A stretch of 8,928 bases of DNA. Origin: Anaerolineaceae bacterium (GTDB lineage Bacteria; Chloroflexota; Anaerolineae; JAAYZQ01). Made by a program: the position numbers and the translations under genes. Location: positions 1 through 8,928 of the forward strand of contig JAAYZQ010000061.1 in NCBI GenBank assembly GCA_012514775.1, read 5' to 3'. The notes under the pieces were generated by a model that worked only from the letters and a program-made list of their open reading frames with translations, ran no database searches and was not told the origin of the DNA. Shown one piece after another: positions 1 to 6,516 of the stretch (positions are counted from its first letter, which is position 1; each line of letters starts with the position of its first letter).

Positions 1-1
1 C

Positions 2-2581
2 CTCTGTCGTTCCGGCGTACACCCGCGCCGGCTCCCGGGGATCGACGAGCAGCGCCAGCACCGACAGCGGCCGGTCCGCCAGGGGGGAGGCCAGCCACGT
101 TTGCCCTCCGTCGGCACTGCGGTAGACTCCCTCCACCGTGCCGGCGTCCATCCCCTGCGGATCGGCTGGGTCCAGGGCAAAGGCGTGGACGGACAGCGTT
201 TCGAGGCCGCCATGGATGGGAGCCCACGTCCGCCCCACATCGGTGCTCACCAGGACGTTGTGGCCCCAGCTCCCGGCATAGACGCGGTCTGCGTCGCGAG
301 GGTCCACCACGACGTTGAAAATCGAGATGCCTGCGGTGTCGCCGGCCACCTGCCACGTGGCACCCCCGTCCCGGCTGGCGTACAGGCCGCTGTGCGCGCC
401 GGCATAGACCTGCTCTCCCGTGGGGCCCACCGCCACCGCCTGGACGTTGAGGCTGCCCACCTCTTCGCTGACCAGGCGCCATCGTTCGCCGCCGTCGTCG
501 CTGCGGTACAGGCCGTCCAACGCGCCGGCGTAATAGACCTGAGGATGCGCCGGATCCTGGGCCAGGGCGGCGATCAGCGGCCGGCCCAATGCCGCGGTGA
601 GCAAGGACCAGGAGCCCCCGCTGTCGTCGGAGCGGTACAGGCCGTTGTAGCGCGTGCCGAGATAGACTCGGCCCGGCACCGCCGGGTCGACGGCCATGCT
701 GGTGATGTCGGCGTAGCGTAGCTCACCCTCCACGCGTTTCCAGGACTGGCCCCCGTCGGCGCTGAGGGCCAGGCCATTGCCCTTGCTGCCAAGGTAGAGC
801 CGGCCATCGGTGCCGGGCTCCGGGGAAAACGACAACGCCTCAAAGCCGGGAGGGCCGATGGACTGCCATTTCTCTCCGCCGTCCACCCTGTGGTAGAGCC
901 GGCCGCGGGACAGGGCATACCACCGGCCGTCGCCCAGGGCCGCGACCGATTGGACGTGTCCATTTTCCGATAGGCCGGGCGCCCTCTCCCACCGGCGCCC
1001 CCCATCCGCGCTGAACCACAGCCCCTGCCCCGCCGTCCCGGCCAGCACGCCGCCGTCGGGCGTAGGCGCCAGCGCCAGGATGGTCTCTGGCCCATCGTCC
1101 CCCTGGGTCGACTGCCAGGCCTGCCCGCCATCGTCGCTGCGCCACACTCCGGTTTGGGCACCCCCGGCATAGAGGGTACGGCCGTCGGGGGTGACGGCCA
1201 GGGCATACAGGGGCACGGAGGGCAGGCCCGCCACCGGCTGCCAGCTCTGGCCTCCGTCGGCGGTGCGGTAGCCGCCAAGCACCGTCCCGGCCCACGCCAG
1301 GTCGGGATCCTCGGGATGCACGGCGATGGCCAGGGGCGCGATGCCTTCCAGCCCGCGGTTTGCCGCCTGCCAGGTATGCCCGCCATCGTCCGAGCGGTAG
1401 AGGCCCCCCGGCTCGTAAACCGCCAGGTAGAGGGTGCGGGGATCGCCGCGCGCGACAGCCACGGCTGCGATGCCTTTCTGGGCGGCGATGCCCTGGCCGG
1501 TGGGCCGCCACGACGGCATGGGCTGGGCCTGCCACTGCCAGCCTACGCCGGAGTCGTAGAAATCGTCGCCATAGGCCGCGCGAAAGACCTCCCGGGCCTC
1601 GTCGCCCGTGCAGTGACACGGTGCCACCTTTTCCACGCCCAGCCGCCGGAATTCGGCTACGATGGCGTCGAGGCGAGCCCTGCTGGCCCCGCCCAGGTGA
1701 AAGCCGCCCACCACCAGGTGAACCTGCCCACCGGCGACCTCCCGCGCTCGCGCCACCATCCGGTCCGCGCCCGGATGGGCACAGCCGGTGACGACCAGCA
1801 GGCCCCGGGCCGTCTCGACCACGAGGGCCTGCTCCACGAGGCCGCTGCCCACCGGGCCGGTGCTCCACACGCCCGGAAGGATCTCGAGGGCGGCATCGAC
1901 CTCCACGACCGTTGCCCCCATGGTCCTGGCCCGGGCCGGGAACCCGGCGGGCACATAGACCGTGACACATTTGCCGCCCCCGGCACACGCCGCGGCGTTC
2001 ACCTCCAGCAGGCGGTCCAGGCCGCCGGTGTGATCGTCGTGATTGTGGGACAGGACGACGACGTCGACGGCTTCGGGGTCCAGGCCCAGGGCAGCCATAT
2101 TCTCCAGCAGGATGGCGCCGTCCGCGCCGGTGTCCAGGAGCACCGTCTGGCCGCCGTACTCCAGCCAGGCGGCAAAGCCCCAGCCGGTGCGTAGGGCGGG
2201 GTCGTGGGGATTGTTGTCGAATAGGACCGTCAGTGACATGTCCTCACCTTCCGAGGGCGACGCCGGCCCGGTCGTCGCCGGCGCTGCCCGGGTGCTCCGG
2301 ACACGGGCCGTTGGGGAAATGGTTGCAGGGGGCGTTGCGGCCGCGAGCGTCGCCGGCGCCGCAGTGGGCGCAGCGGGTGGTACAGCCGTGGATTCGATGG
2401 TGGGTCCAGTGGTGGGGGCGGCGGTGGGCACCGGGGTGGGCAGGCGGCACGCCGTCAGCAGGGCCAGGAGCAACCCCAGCAGGATGGGAAAAGTGGGGGC
2501 AAGGAGTCGTGGAGACGTGGAGAGTGCATCGCGGCCGGGCCAGGAAGCGAGGATCCTCCGATCGTCCGGTTCTGGCATCAT
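2..2581 (-). CDS. Lipoprotein: MBL-fold hydrolase (COG1237-like) fused to Asp-box beta-propeller (3' end cut by window)
   Basis: 860 codons are visible with no stop before the left edge, so the C-terminus is missing. Domains in order: a signal peptide with hydrophobic core about residues 33-42 and lipobox L-T-A-C with Cys45; a Pro/Thr/Ala-rich linker about 46-113; an MBL domain about 115-335; then Asp-box repeats from about 397 to 829. The MBL domain begins MSLTVLFDNN and carries S-H-N-H-D-D-H (H179, H181, D183, H184), GCAHPG (H269), GGFHL (H295) and PCHCTG (H323). This pattern resembles COG1237, the family annotated as dihydropterin/MptA-like metal-dependent hydrolases. Eleven [ST]-x-D-x-G-x-x-[ST]-W-like boxes recur about every 43 residues, as in BNR/sortilin/YCF48-type propellers. 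The start at 2581 is chosen because an AAGGAGG lies 9 nt upstream and the frame is open through the linker. It is last in the operon, 24 nt after the CDF gene. The substrate is unknown; surface anchoring is inferred. Confidence 0.88.
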   Translation of the reverse strand, partial: MMPEPDDRRILASWPGRDALSTSPRLLAPTFPILLGLLLALLTACRLPTPVPTAAPTTGPTIESTAVPPAAPTAAPATLAAATPPATISPTARVRSTRAAPATTGPASPSEGEDMSLTVLFDNNPHDPALRTGWGFAAWLEYGGQTVLLDTGADGAILLENMAALGLDPEAVDVVVLSHNHDDHTGGLDRLLEVNAAACAGGGKCVTVYVPAGFPARARTMGATVVEVDAALEILPGVWSTGPVGSGLVEQALVVETARGLLVVTGCAHPGADRMVARAREVAGGQVHLVVGGFHLGGASRARLDAIVAEFRRLGVEKVAPCHCTGDEAREVFRAAYGDDFYDSGVGWQWQAQPMPSWRPTGQGIAAQKGIAAVAVARGDPRTLYLAVYEPGGLYRSDDGGHTWQAANRGLEGIAPLAIAVHPEDPDLAWAGTVLGGYRTADGGQSWQPVAGLPSVPLYALAVTPDGRTLYAGGAQTGVWRSDDGGQAWQSTQGDDGPETILALAPTPDGGVLAGTAGQGLWFSADGGRRWERAPGLSENGHVQSVAALGDGRWYALSRGRLYHRVDGGEKWQSIGPPGFEALSFSPEPGTDGRLYLGSKGNGLALSADGGQSWKRVEGELRYADITSMAVDPAVPGRVYLGTRYNGLYRSDDSGGSWSLLTAALGRPLIAALAQDPAHPQVYYAGALDGLYRSDDGGERWRLVSEEVGSLNVQAVAVGPTGEQVYAGAHSGLYASRDGGATWQVAGDTAGISIFNVVVDPRDADRVYAGSWGHNVLVSTDVGRTWAPIHGGLETLSVHAFALDPADPQGMDAGTVEGVYRSADGGQTWLASPLADRPLSVLALLVDPREPARVYAGTTE

Positions 2582-2590
2582 CGGCTTTGC

Positions 2591-2597
2591 CCTCCTT
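2591..2597 (-). promoter_or_regulatory. Ribosome binding site deciding the lipoprotein start
   Basis: AAGGAGG on the minus strand lies 9 nt before the tandem ATG-ATG at 2581/2578. It supports translation of the signal peptide and linker ahead of the MBL domain, rather than starting at the internal ATG at 2239 where the MBL homology begins. It sits in the 24-nt gap after the CDF gene's TAA. Confidence 0.75.
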
Positions 2598-2605
2598 CCG
2601 CGGGC

Positions 2606-3859
2606 TTATGTCATCTGTTCGGCGAGGGCGCCTGTTAGCGTCTCCGACCTGGTCAGCCTCGTCTCCACGCCGGCGTCGGCGAACACGTAAGCCGGCCCCT
2701 TGCCCTGCACATCCTCTCGCAGCACCACCACGTCGGCTTTGAGGGCTACCATCCATTCGGCCACGCGAATGCCTTTGGCCTTCTCAACGTCGGCGTGAGG
2801 GTTGGCCAGCACTTCCTGGTGCTCAATTCGGGGAGAGCTATCTTCCTGGCCGTGATCCTGGGCGGTGCGCACCGTGACCAGGGCAAAGTAGGGCGCCTCG
2901 CCAAAGTGCGGGCTGAGGGTGCCTCCCACGTCGGCCAGGGGCACGGCATAGCACAGGTGGGTCCGAACGCGCGGCTCGTAGTGGATGCGTACGCGTTCCA
3001 CGTGAGGCACCTCGGCACGGATTGCCTCCTCGATGCGGCGGCTGGCGGCGTAGGCCTTGTCCAGGTCGTCCACCCGCAGCGCCACGTCGGCCTCCAGAAA
3101 GCGATAGCGGCCCGCGTTACGTCCGGCCAGCGTCCGGACTTCTGTCACCGCCGGGTCCGCTTTGACGATGCTGCGCACCTGATCCAGTGTCTCGGCGTCC
3201 AGCGAGGCATCCAGCAGCACCCGCATGCCGTCCACCAGAAGCTCCCAACCCGTTTTGGCGATGAGCACGACGATGATCAATGCGGCGTAGCGGTCCAGCG
3301 GAAAGCCCACGAGGTGGCCGACGAGCGCCAGGAATACGACGCCCGACGAGAAGACGTGAGCCCGGTACTCCTGGGCATCGGCCCGCAGGCTGGGAGAATT
3401 GATCTCCCGGGCTACGCGCATCTCGTAGTGGCTGAAAACCAGGGGGATCAGGGCCGAGAGCGCCACACCGGCCAGCATCCAGCCGTTTACCGTGGTGGTT
3501 CCCCCTTGGCCGCGCAGCGCCTCTCGGGCGATCTCGTAACCGGTGAAAAAGATGAGGAGAGCCACGCCAACGGACACGACATTCTCTACCTTGTAGAGAC
3601 CATAGGGAAAGGCGCGGCTCTCCCGTTCCGCGATCTTGACCCCGGCCAGAACGCCCACCGACGCCACCAGGTCTACCAGGTTGTGGACCATCTCGGCTGC
3701 CACAGCCAGGCTGCCGGAAGCGGCGGCGATGGCCAGGTTGAGCAAGCCAAGGACAACGTTGACGCCGATGGACGCCCACGCTACGCGTAGCGCTCCTGTC
3801 TCCTTGCTCAAGTGCCGTTCTCTTTCGTCCGGGATGCCGGCGGAGCGTGGGCCTTGCAA
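2606..3859 (-). CDS. Cation diffusion facilitator transporter fused to NifX/DIM domain
   Basis: A predicted inner-membrane divalent-metal exporter. Numbered from the TTG at 3859 (417 aa): transmembrane segments about 28-150, with H59-N-L-V-D63 in TM2 followed by the PYG-LYKVE loop; TM5 about 155-185 with ADA-Q-E164-Y-R-A-H168-V-F-SS; a cytosolic CDF dimer domain about 217-296; and a C-terminal dinitrogenase iron-molybdenum-cofactor (DIM/NifX) domain about 300-417 containing HFGEAPYF and a late GKGPAYVF segment. The usual TM5 H-x3-D metal pair is E-x3-H here. Start: TTG 3859 has AGGAG five nt upstream, overlapping the stop of the zinc-ribbon gene. A TTG at 3811 (MSKETG-like) matches the usual family N-terminus. 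ATG 3904 lacks a visible Shine-Dalgarno and overlaps the upstream gene by 37 nt. The family is secure; the transported metal (Fe, Zn, Mn or other) cannot be read from the sequence. Confidence 0.9.
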   Translation of the reverse strand: MQGPRSAGIPDERERHLSKETGALRVAWASIGVNVVLGLLNLAIAAASGSLAVAAEMVHNLVDLVASVGVLAGVKIAERESRAFPYGLYKVENVVSVGVALLIFFTGYEIAREALRGQGGTTTVNGWMLAGVALSALIPLVFSHYEMRVAREINSPSLRADAQEYRAHVFSSGVVFLALVGHLVGFPLDRYAALIIVVLIAKTGWELLVDGMRVLLDASLDAETLDQVRSIVKADPAVTEVRTLAGRNAGRYRFLEADVALRVDDLDKAYAASRRIEEAIRAEVPHVERVRIHYEPRVRTHLCYAVPLADVGGTLSPHFGEAPYFALVTVRTAQDHGQEDSSPRIEHQEVLANPHADVEKAKGIRVAEWMVALKADVVVLREDVQGKGPAYVFADAGVETRLTRSETLTGALAEQMT

Positions 3860-3867
3860 GCCTACTC

Positions 3868-4077
3868 CTACTCCCGGGTCATGGCCGAGCCGCAGCGCGG
3901 ACATTGCTGATCGTAGCAGGGCAGCCCCACCTGGTGGGGCAGCTTGTAGCCGCAGTTGGGGCAGACACAGCCGCCACCCGGGCCGGCCGCCTTGCCGCCC
4001 ATGCGGCCCGGCCCGCGGCCCTGGCCTCGCCCCCCACCGGCGCCACGTCCTCCACCACCGCCTTGTCCTCTACCCAT
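3868..4077 (-). CDS. Small Gly-rich zinc-ribbon protein
   Basis: 69 aa. Residues 1-36 are almost entirely Gly, Arg and Gln (low-complexity, basic). Residues 37-69 form a compact zinc ribbon: C39-P-N-C42 and C59-P-R-C62 are the two knuckles, with additional C37, H48 and C54. The tail C-G-x-x-M-T-R-E resembles small proteins I recall seeing beside DIM/NifX-domain genes in anaerobes; this is recollection, not a search. ATG 4077 is preceded by AAGGAG at an 8-nt gap. The gene lies 31 nt after the ferredoxin stop and 8 nt before the favoured CDF start, so it is co-transcribed and possibly translationally coupled. It is likely metal-binding, but no catalytic role is visible. Its flexible head could act as a nucleic-acid or protein contact; that is speculation. 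Confidence 0.8.
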   Translation of the reverse strand: MGRGQGGGGGRGAGGGRGQGRGPGRMGGKAAGPGGGCVCPNCGYKLPHQVGLPCYDQQCPRCGSAMTRE

Positions 4078-4108
4078 GATTTCCTCTCCTTCCGCTGGGG
4101 CAGCCGCC

Positions 4109-4282
4109 TCAGCTCACTTCCATAATGGCTTCTTCCGGGCATTCGGCCGCGCAAGAGCCACACTCGATACACTCGTCCACGTCGATAAAGGCATGGCCAT
4201 CGACGATAGAGATGCTCTCCGTCGGGCAAATCTCTACGCACGTCTCACACGCCGTGCACTTTTCCACGTCTACCTTGTACAT
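4109..4282 (-). CDS. 2[4Fe-4S] ferredoxin
   Basis: 57 aa, the typical size of a clostridial-type bacterial ferredoxin. Two complete cluster motifs are visible: C9-x2-C12-x2-C15-x3-C19-P and C38-x2-C41-x2-C44-x3-C48-P. The product is a small soluble low-potential electron carrier. The start at ATG 4282 is chosen because GGAGGG lies 5 nt upstream and the protein begins MYKVDVEKC. The frame stays open to 4393, but that stretch covers the promoter and palindrome and is not protein-like. It is the first gene of the operon continuing with the zinc-ribbon, CDF-DIM and MBL-propeller genes, and it lies directly behind a near-consensus promoter. Its redox partner is not evident; the DIM-domain transporter or another Fe-S protein is possible. 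Confidence 0.95.
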   Translation of the reverse strand: MYKVDVEKCTACETCVEICPTESISIVDGHAFIDVDECIECGSCAAECPEEAIMEVS

Positions 4283-4332
4283 TTCGTCCCTCCACATTGA
4301 TTGTTCTGATACGGCTTTGTTTCCGTGACCAC

Positions 4333-4353
4333 CTATGTGCGGTCTGCACATAG
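4333..4353. promoter_or_regulatory. Perfect inverted repeat at the promoter: probable operator
   Basis: CTATGTGC, five nt (GGTCT), then GCACATAG: an 8-bp perfect dyad. It overlaps the downstream edge of the -10 box and covers the predicted transcription start of the minus-strand operon, the classic position for a repressor dimer. No regulator gene is in the window. A metal- or redox-sensing repressor fits the operon's content but is inference. As RNA it would only be a short hairpin at the 5' end with no U-tract, so a terminator is unlikely. Confidence 0.65.
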
Positions 4354-4380
4354 AATAGCACACCTTTCTCCGTTTGTCAA
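4352..4380 (-). promoter_or_regulatory. Near-consensus sigma70 promoter of the ferredoxin/CDF/MBL operon
   Basis: On the minus strand, -35 TTGACA (4380-4375), a 17-nt spacer and -10 TATTCT (4357-4352), the latter preceded by TGC as an extended -10. The predicted transcription start is about 4345, roughly 60 nt before the ferredoxin ATG. Strong match by eye; not experimentally supported. Confidence 0.8.
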
Positions 4381-4426
4381 GTATTTTGGACAACGTGTAA
4401 GTGAATAACGAATTAACGCCAAACGG

Positions 4427-4455
4427 TTGTCCGACTGCGCCGAATGTGATATACT
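4427..4455 (+). promoter_or_regulatory. Promoter of the universal stress protein gene
   Basis: -35 TTGTCC (4427-4432), a 17-nt spacer and -10 TATACT (4450-4455), preceded by TGA as an extended -10. The predicted start near 4462 leaves a roughly 100-nt 5' leader before ATG 4563. It is divergent from the ferredoxin operon promoter, with the two -35 boxes about 46 nt apart. Confidence 0.7.
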
Positions 4456-4562
4456 GAGCATAGTACAGTCTCGTTACAGCCCCGGCACATGGGTCAGAGA
4501 GCAGGTTTGCGACAACCCCGAGCGTTGGTTCGAACGGAGGGATGAGGAAAGGAGGTACAGAA

Positions 4563-5000
4563 ATGTTTGAGAGGATCCTGCTGGCGACCGATGGATCCCC
4601 CGACGCCGAACAAGCCCTGGTCTATACGCGTGATCTGGCCCTGCGCGACAATGCGCAAGTGATCGTCGTCCACGCCTTCGAGTCGGTGCCCACCTACCTG
4701 GGGGATCCCGTCGAAGGGCGGGTGGTGGCCCGGCACGTGTCCGCCGGGGAAGAGGTGGCCAACGCCGCCGCCGCAAAGCTTCGCGAAGCCGGCGTGGATC
4801 TGTCCGTAGAGCTTCTGGAAGGCCCGGCCGCCGACGCCATCCTGAGCGTGGCCGACGTGCGCAAGTGCGACCTGATCGTCATGGGCAGCCGCGGTCACGG
4901 CGCGCTGGCCAGCCTGATCGTGGGCAGCGTAAGCCAGCGTGTGCTCACCGGCGCTCGTGCTCCGGTGCTCATCGTCAAGGCCCGAGAGGAACAGGTGTAG
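4563..5000 (+). CDS. Universal stress protein (UspA family, ATP-binding type)
   Basis: 145 aa, a single Usp domain of normal length. The N-terminus is MFERILLATDGS with D10 at the nucleotide-binding position, and the C-terminal part carries G-S-R-G-(x9)-G-S (G108 to S122), the G-2x-G-9x-G-S/T signature of ATP-binding Usp proteins. It ends with the usual beta-strand, APVLIVK. The start at 4563 is set by an excellent AAAGGAGGT (4548-4556) six nt upstream; the ATG at 4542 adds seven residues that include this ribosome site and is rejected. The gene stands alone on the plus strand, divergent from the ferredoxin operon and convergent with the corrinoid activator (19-nt gap without an evident hairpin terminator). 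Usp proteins bind nucleotide and support survival under stress; the specific role is unknown. Confidence 0.95.
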   Translation: MFERILLATDGSPDAEQALVYTRDLALRDNAQVIVVHAFESVPTYLGDPVEGRVVARHVSAGEEVANAAAAKLREAGVDLSVELLEGPAADAILSVADVRKCDLIVMGSRGHGALASLIVGSVSQRVLTGARAPVLIVKAREEQV

Positions 5001-5019
5001 AGCGGCTGCGGGCCCGTTC

Positions 5020-6498
5020 CTAGAGAGCCATCCCCTCGGCGAAATTTCGCATGAACCGCGGCGTGCGTGCCAGCTCCAGATAGCGCACCCGCTGCGCCAG
5101 GTCGCGCCCCTGCTGGCGAAAGGCCCGCGAGATGAGGGCCAGCCGCGCGCCGGTGCCTGCGGCATTGCCCACCTGCGACACGCGGTCCGGCGGCACCTGG
5201 GGCAGCAGGCCGATGGTGATGGCGCTCTCGACGTCGATGTACGTGCCAAACGCCCCGGCAATAATGACCTTGTCCAGGTCGCCGGCGGTGATGCCGGCGT
5301 CTTGTAGAAGCGTCTCGATTCCGCAACGGATGGCACCCTTGGCCAGTTGCAGCTCGCGGATATCGTGCTGCGTCACGGCAATGGCCTGCCCGCCCACTCC
5401 GCTGTGCTCCGGGGTCCTATTGCCCGCCTCCGCCGCATCGGCGATGACAAACTCGACGTCGCCGTCGGCCTCGCGGACCTGGGGGCCGGCCAGCCGGCCC
5501 CTCTTGTCCAGCAGGTTTGCCAGCCGCAGTTGGGCCACCGCGTCCAGCAGCCCCGATCCGCAGATGCCCACCGGCGGCTCGTCGCCGATGGTCTTGAACT
5601 CTGGCCGGCCGTCGACGATGAGCACGCGCTCGATGGCGCCCGGCGCGGCCCGCATGCCAAACTTGATGTGGGCGCCCTCAAAGGCCGGGCCCGACGCGCA
5701 CGACAGGCTGGTCATCCGCCCTTCGTGCACCAGGCACATCTCGGTGTTGGTGCCGATGTCAATGGCCAGGGCCGTATCGCTCCGGTCCGGCATGCCGGTG
5801 GCCAGGAGCATGGCCACGTGGTCGGCGCCCACGTAGCCGGCAATGTTGGGCAGCAGGTGCACACGGGCGCCGGGCGCCAGGTGCACGCCCAGGTGGCGAG
5901 CCCGGACGTCCACGGCGCCGCGCACCGCGGGCACGTAGGGCGCGGTCGCCAGTTGCGGCACGGGCAGCCCCAGGAACAGGTGATGGATGGCCGTGTTGCC
6001 CACCACCACCGCGTCCACAATGTCCTCCGGCTGCGCCCCCGCGTCCTCGCACGCCCCGGCGACGAGCTGGTTCAGTCCCTCCACCACCAGCGTCTGCATG
6101 CGCGCCGACTCTTCCGGCCCCCGGGAGGCGAACATCAGCCGCGCGATAATGTCCTCGCCGTAGGCGATCTGCGGGTTCATCGCCCCCCGGGCGGCCAGCG
6201 TACGGCCCGAGGCCAGGTCCACCACGTAGGCGGCGATCTTGGTCGTGCCGATATCCACGGCGAGCCCCAGCCAGGGGGCATCGAGCGCGCCCACGTCGAC
6301 CACCTCGGTGCCGAGAAGCGTGGCCCGGGCCTGCCAATTCAGCCGGCGCAGCTCGGTGCTGGCCTGCCGCGCCACGGCCAGGTCGGGGATGGCGGCCTCC
6401 ACGCCGCAGGCCGCCTTGACTGCCTCAATCAGGCGCTCGTCGTCGCCGCGGAGGTCTTCCAGCGTTGGCGGGGGCATCTGGACGCTGCAGGCAACCAC
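5020..6498 (-). CDS. RACo-type corrinoid activator, ASKHA/DUF4445 ATPase part (downstream of in-frame TAG)
   Basis: 492 codons from a GTG at 6498; the frame is open back to the TAG at 6517-6519 and joins the 2Fe-2S segment in the same frame. This is the ATP-hydrolysing part of reductive activators of corrinoid proteins, which return inactive Co(II) to Co(I). Visible motifs: LAVDIGTTKIA (about 79-89), VGNTAIHHLFLG (about 166-177), ALAIDIGTNTEM (about 243-254), GICGSGLLD (about 311-319), TQHDIRELQLAKGAI (about 376-390), IIAGAFGTYID (about 412-422) and NAAGTGARLAL (about 445-455). These are the phosphate and adenosine motifs of the ASKHA fold as seen in RACo/RamA relatives. The GTG has no good ribosome site; a GGAGGT is about 22 nt away. 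If expressed, it would need reinitiation or readthrough. Read through, the fused length would be about 608 aa, normal for the family. Confidence 0.85.
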   Translation of the reverse strand: MVACSVQMPPPTLEDLRGDDERLIEAVKAACGVEAAIPDLAVARQASTELRRLNWQARATLLGTEVVDVGALDAPWLGLAVDIGTTKIAAYVVDLASGRTLAARGAMNPQIAYGEDIIARLMFASRGPEESARMQTLVVEGLNQLVAGACEDAGAQPEDIVDAVVVGNTAIHHLFLGLPVPQLATAPYVPAVRGAVDVRARHLGVHLAPGARVHLLPNIAGYVGADHVAMLLATGMPDRSDTALAIDIGTNTEMCLVHEGRMTSLSCASGPAFEGAHIKFGMRAAPGAIERVLIVDGRPEFKTIGDEPPVGICGSGLLDAVAQLRLANLLDKRGRLAGPQVREADGDVEFVIADAAEAGNRTPEHSGVGGQAIAVTQHDIRELQLAKGAIRCGIETLLQDAGITAGDLDKVIIAGAFGTYIDVESAITIGLLPQVPPDRVSQVGNAAGTGARLALISRAFRQQGRDLAQRVRYLELARTPRFMRNFAEGMAL

Positions 6499-6516
6499 CG
6501 AAGGTTCGACTTCGAC

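Larger units (their letters stand above)
4283..4562. other. Divergent intergenic regulatory region
   Basis: 280 nt without a gene, locally AT-richer than its surroundings at about 4355-4455. It holds back-to-back promoters for the ferredoxin operon (minus) and the Usp gene (plus), the 8-bp dyad at 4333-4353, and a 7-bp inverted pair GGACAAC (4388-4394) / GTTGTCC (4426-4432) that lies between the promoters and includes the Usp -35 box. The roughly 100-nt Usp leader shows no convincing riboswitch-like fold by eye. Confidence 0.7.

Noticed and set aside
1..1400. DNA-level tandem repeat array or CRISPR in the left region
   Set aside because: Recurrent similarity is at protein level (diverged Asp-box motifs every about 43 codons), with no identical DNA repeat or spacer pattern.
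574..1988. Long alternative minus-strand frames across the propeller region (574-1386, 840-1988)
   Set aside because: They are Pro/Arg/Gly/Ser-rich translations of a GC-rich real gene in another frame, with no family motifs; the Asp-box frame explains this region fully.
1154..2194. Long plus-strand open frames antisense to the lipoprotein gene
   Set aside because: Antisense shadows in GC-rich DNA; composition (His/Gly/Arg/Ala) and lack of motifs or ribosome sites argue against coding.
2043..2756. Ala/Val-rich plus-strand frame (2043-2690) and minus frame (2244-2756) over the linker
   Set aside because: The hydrophobic look arises from reading the Pro/Thr/Ala linker codons in other frames; the lipoprotein frame has start signals and continuity.
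4283..4393. N-terminal extension of the ferredoxin to 4393
   Set aside because: This stretch contains the promoter and dyad; the ATG at 4282 has its own ribosome site and gives normal ferredoxin length.
4542..4562. Seven-residue extension of the Usp protein (start 4542)
   Set aside because: The added codons are the Shine-Dalgarno region itself; MFERILLATDGS is the standard N-terminus.
5001..5019. Bidirectional terminator between the convergent Usp and activator genes
   Set aside because: Only a short GGGCCC self-complementary core and no T-tract; too little to call.
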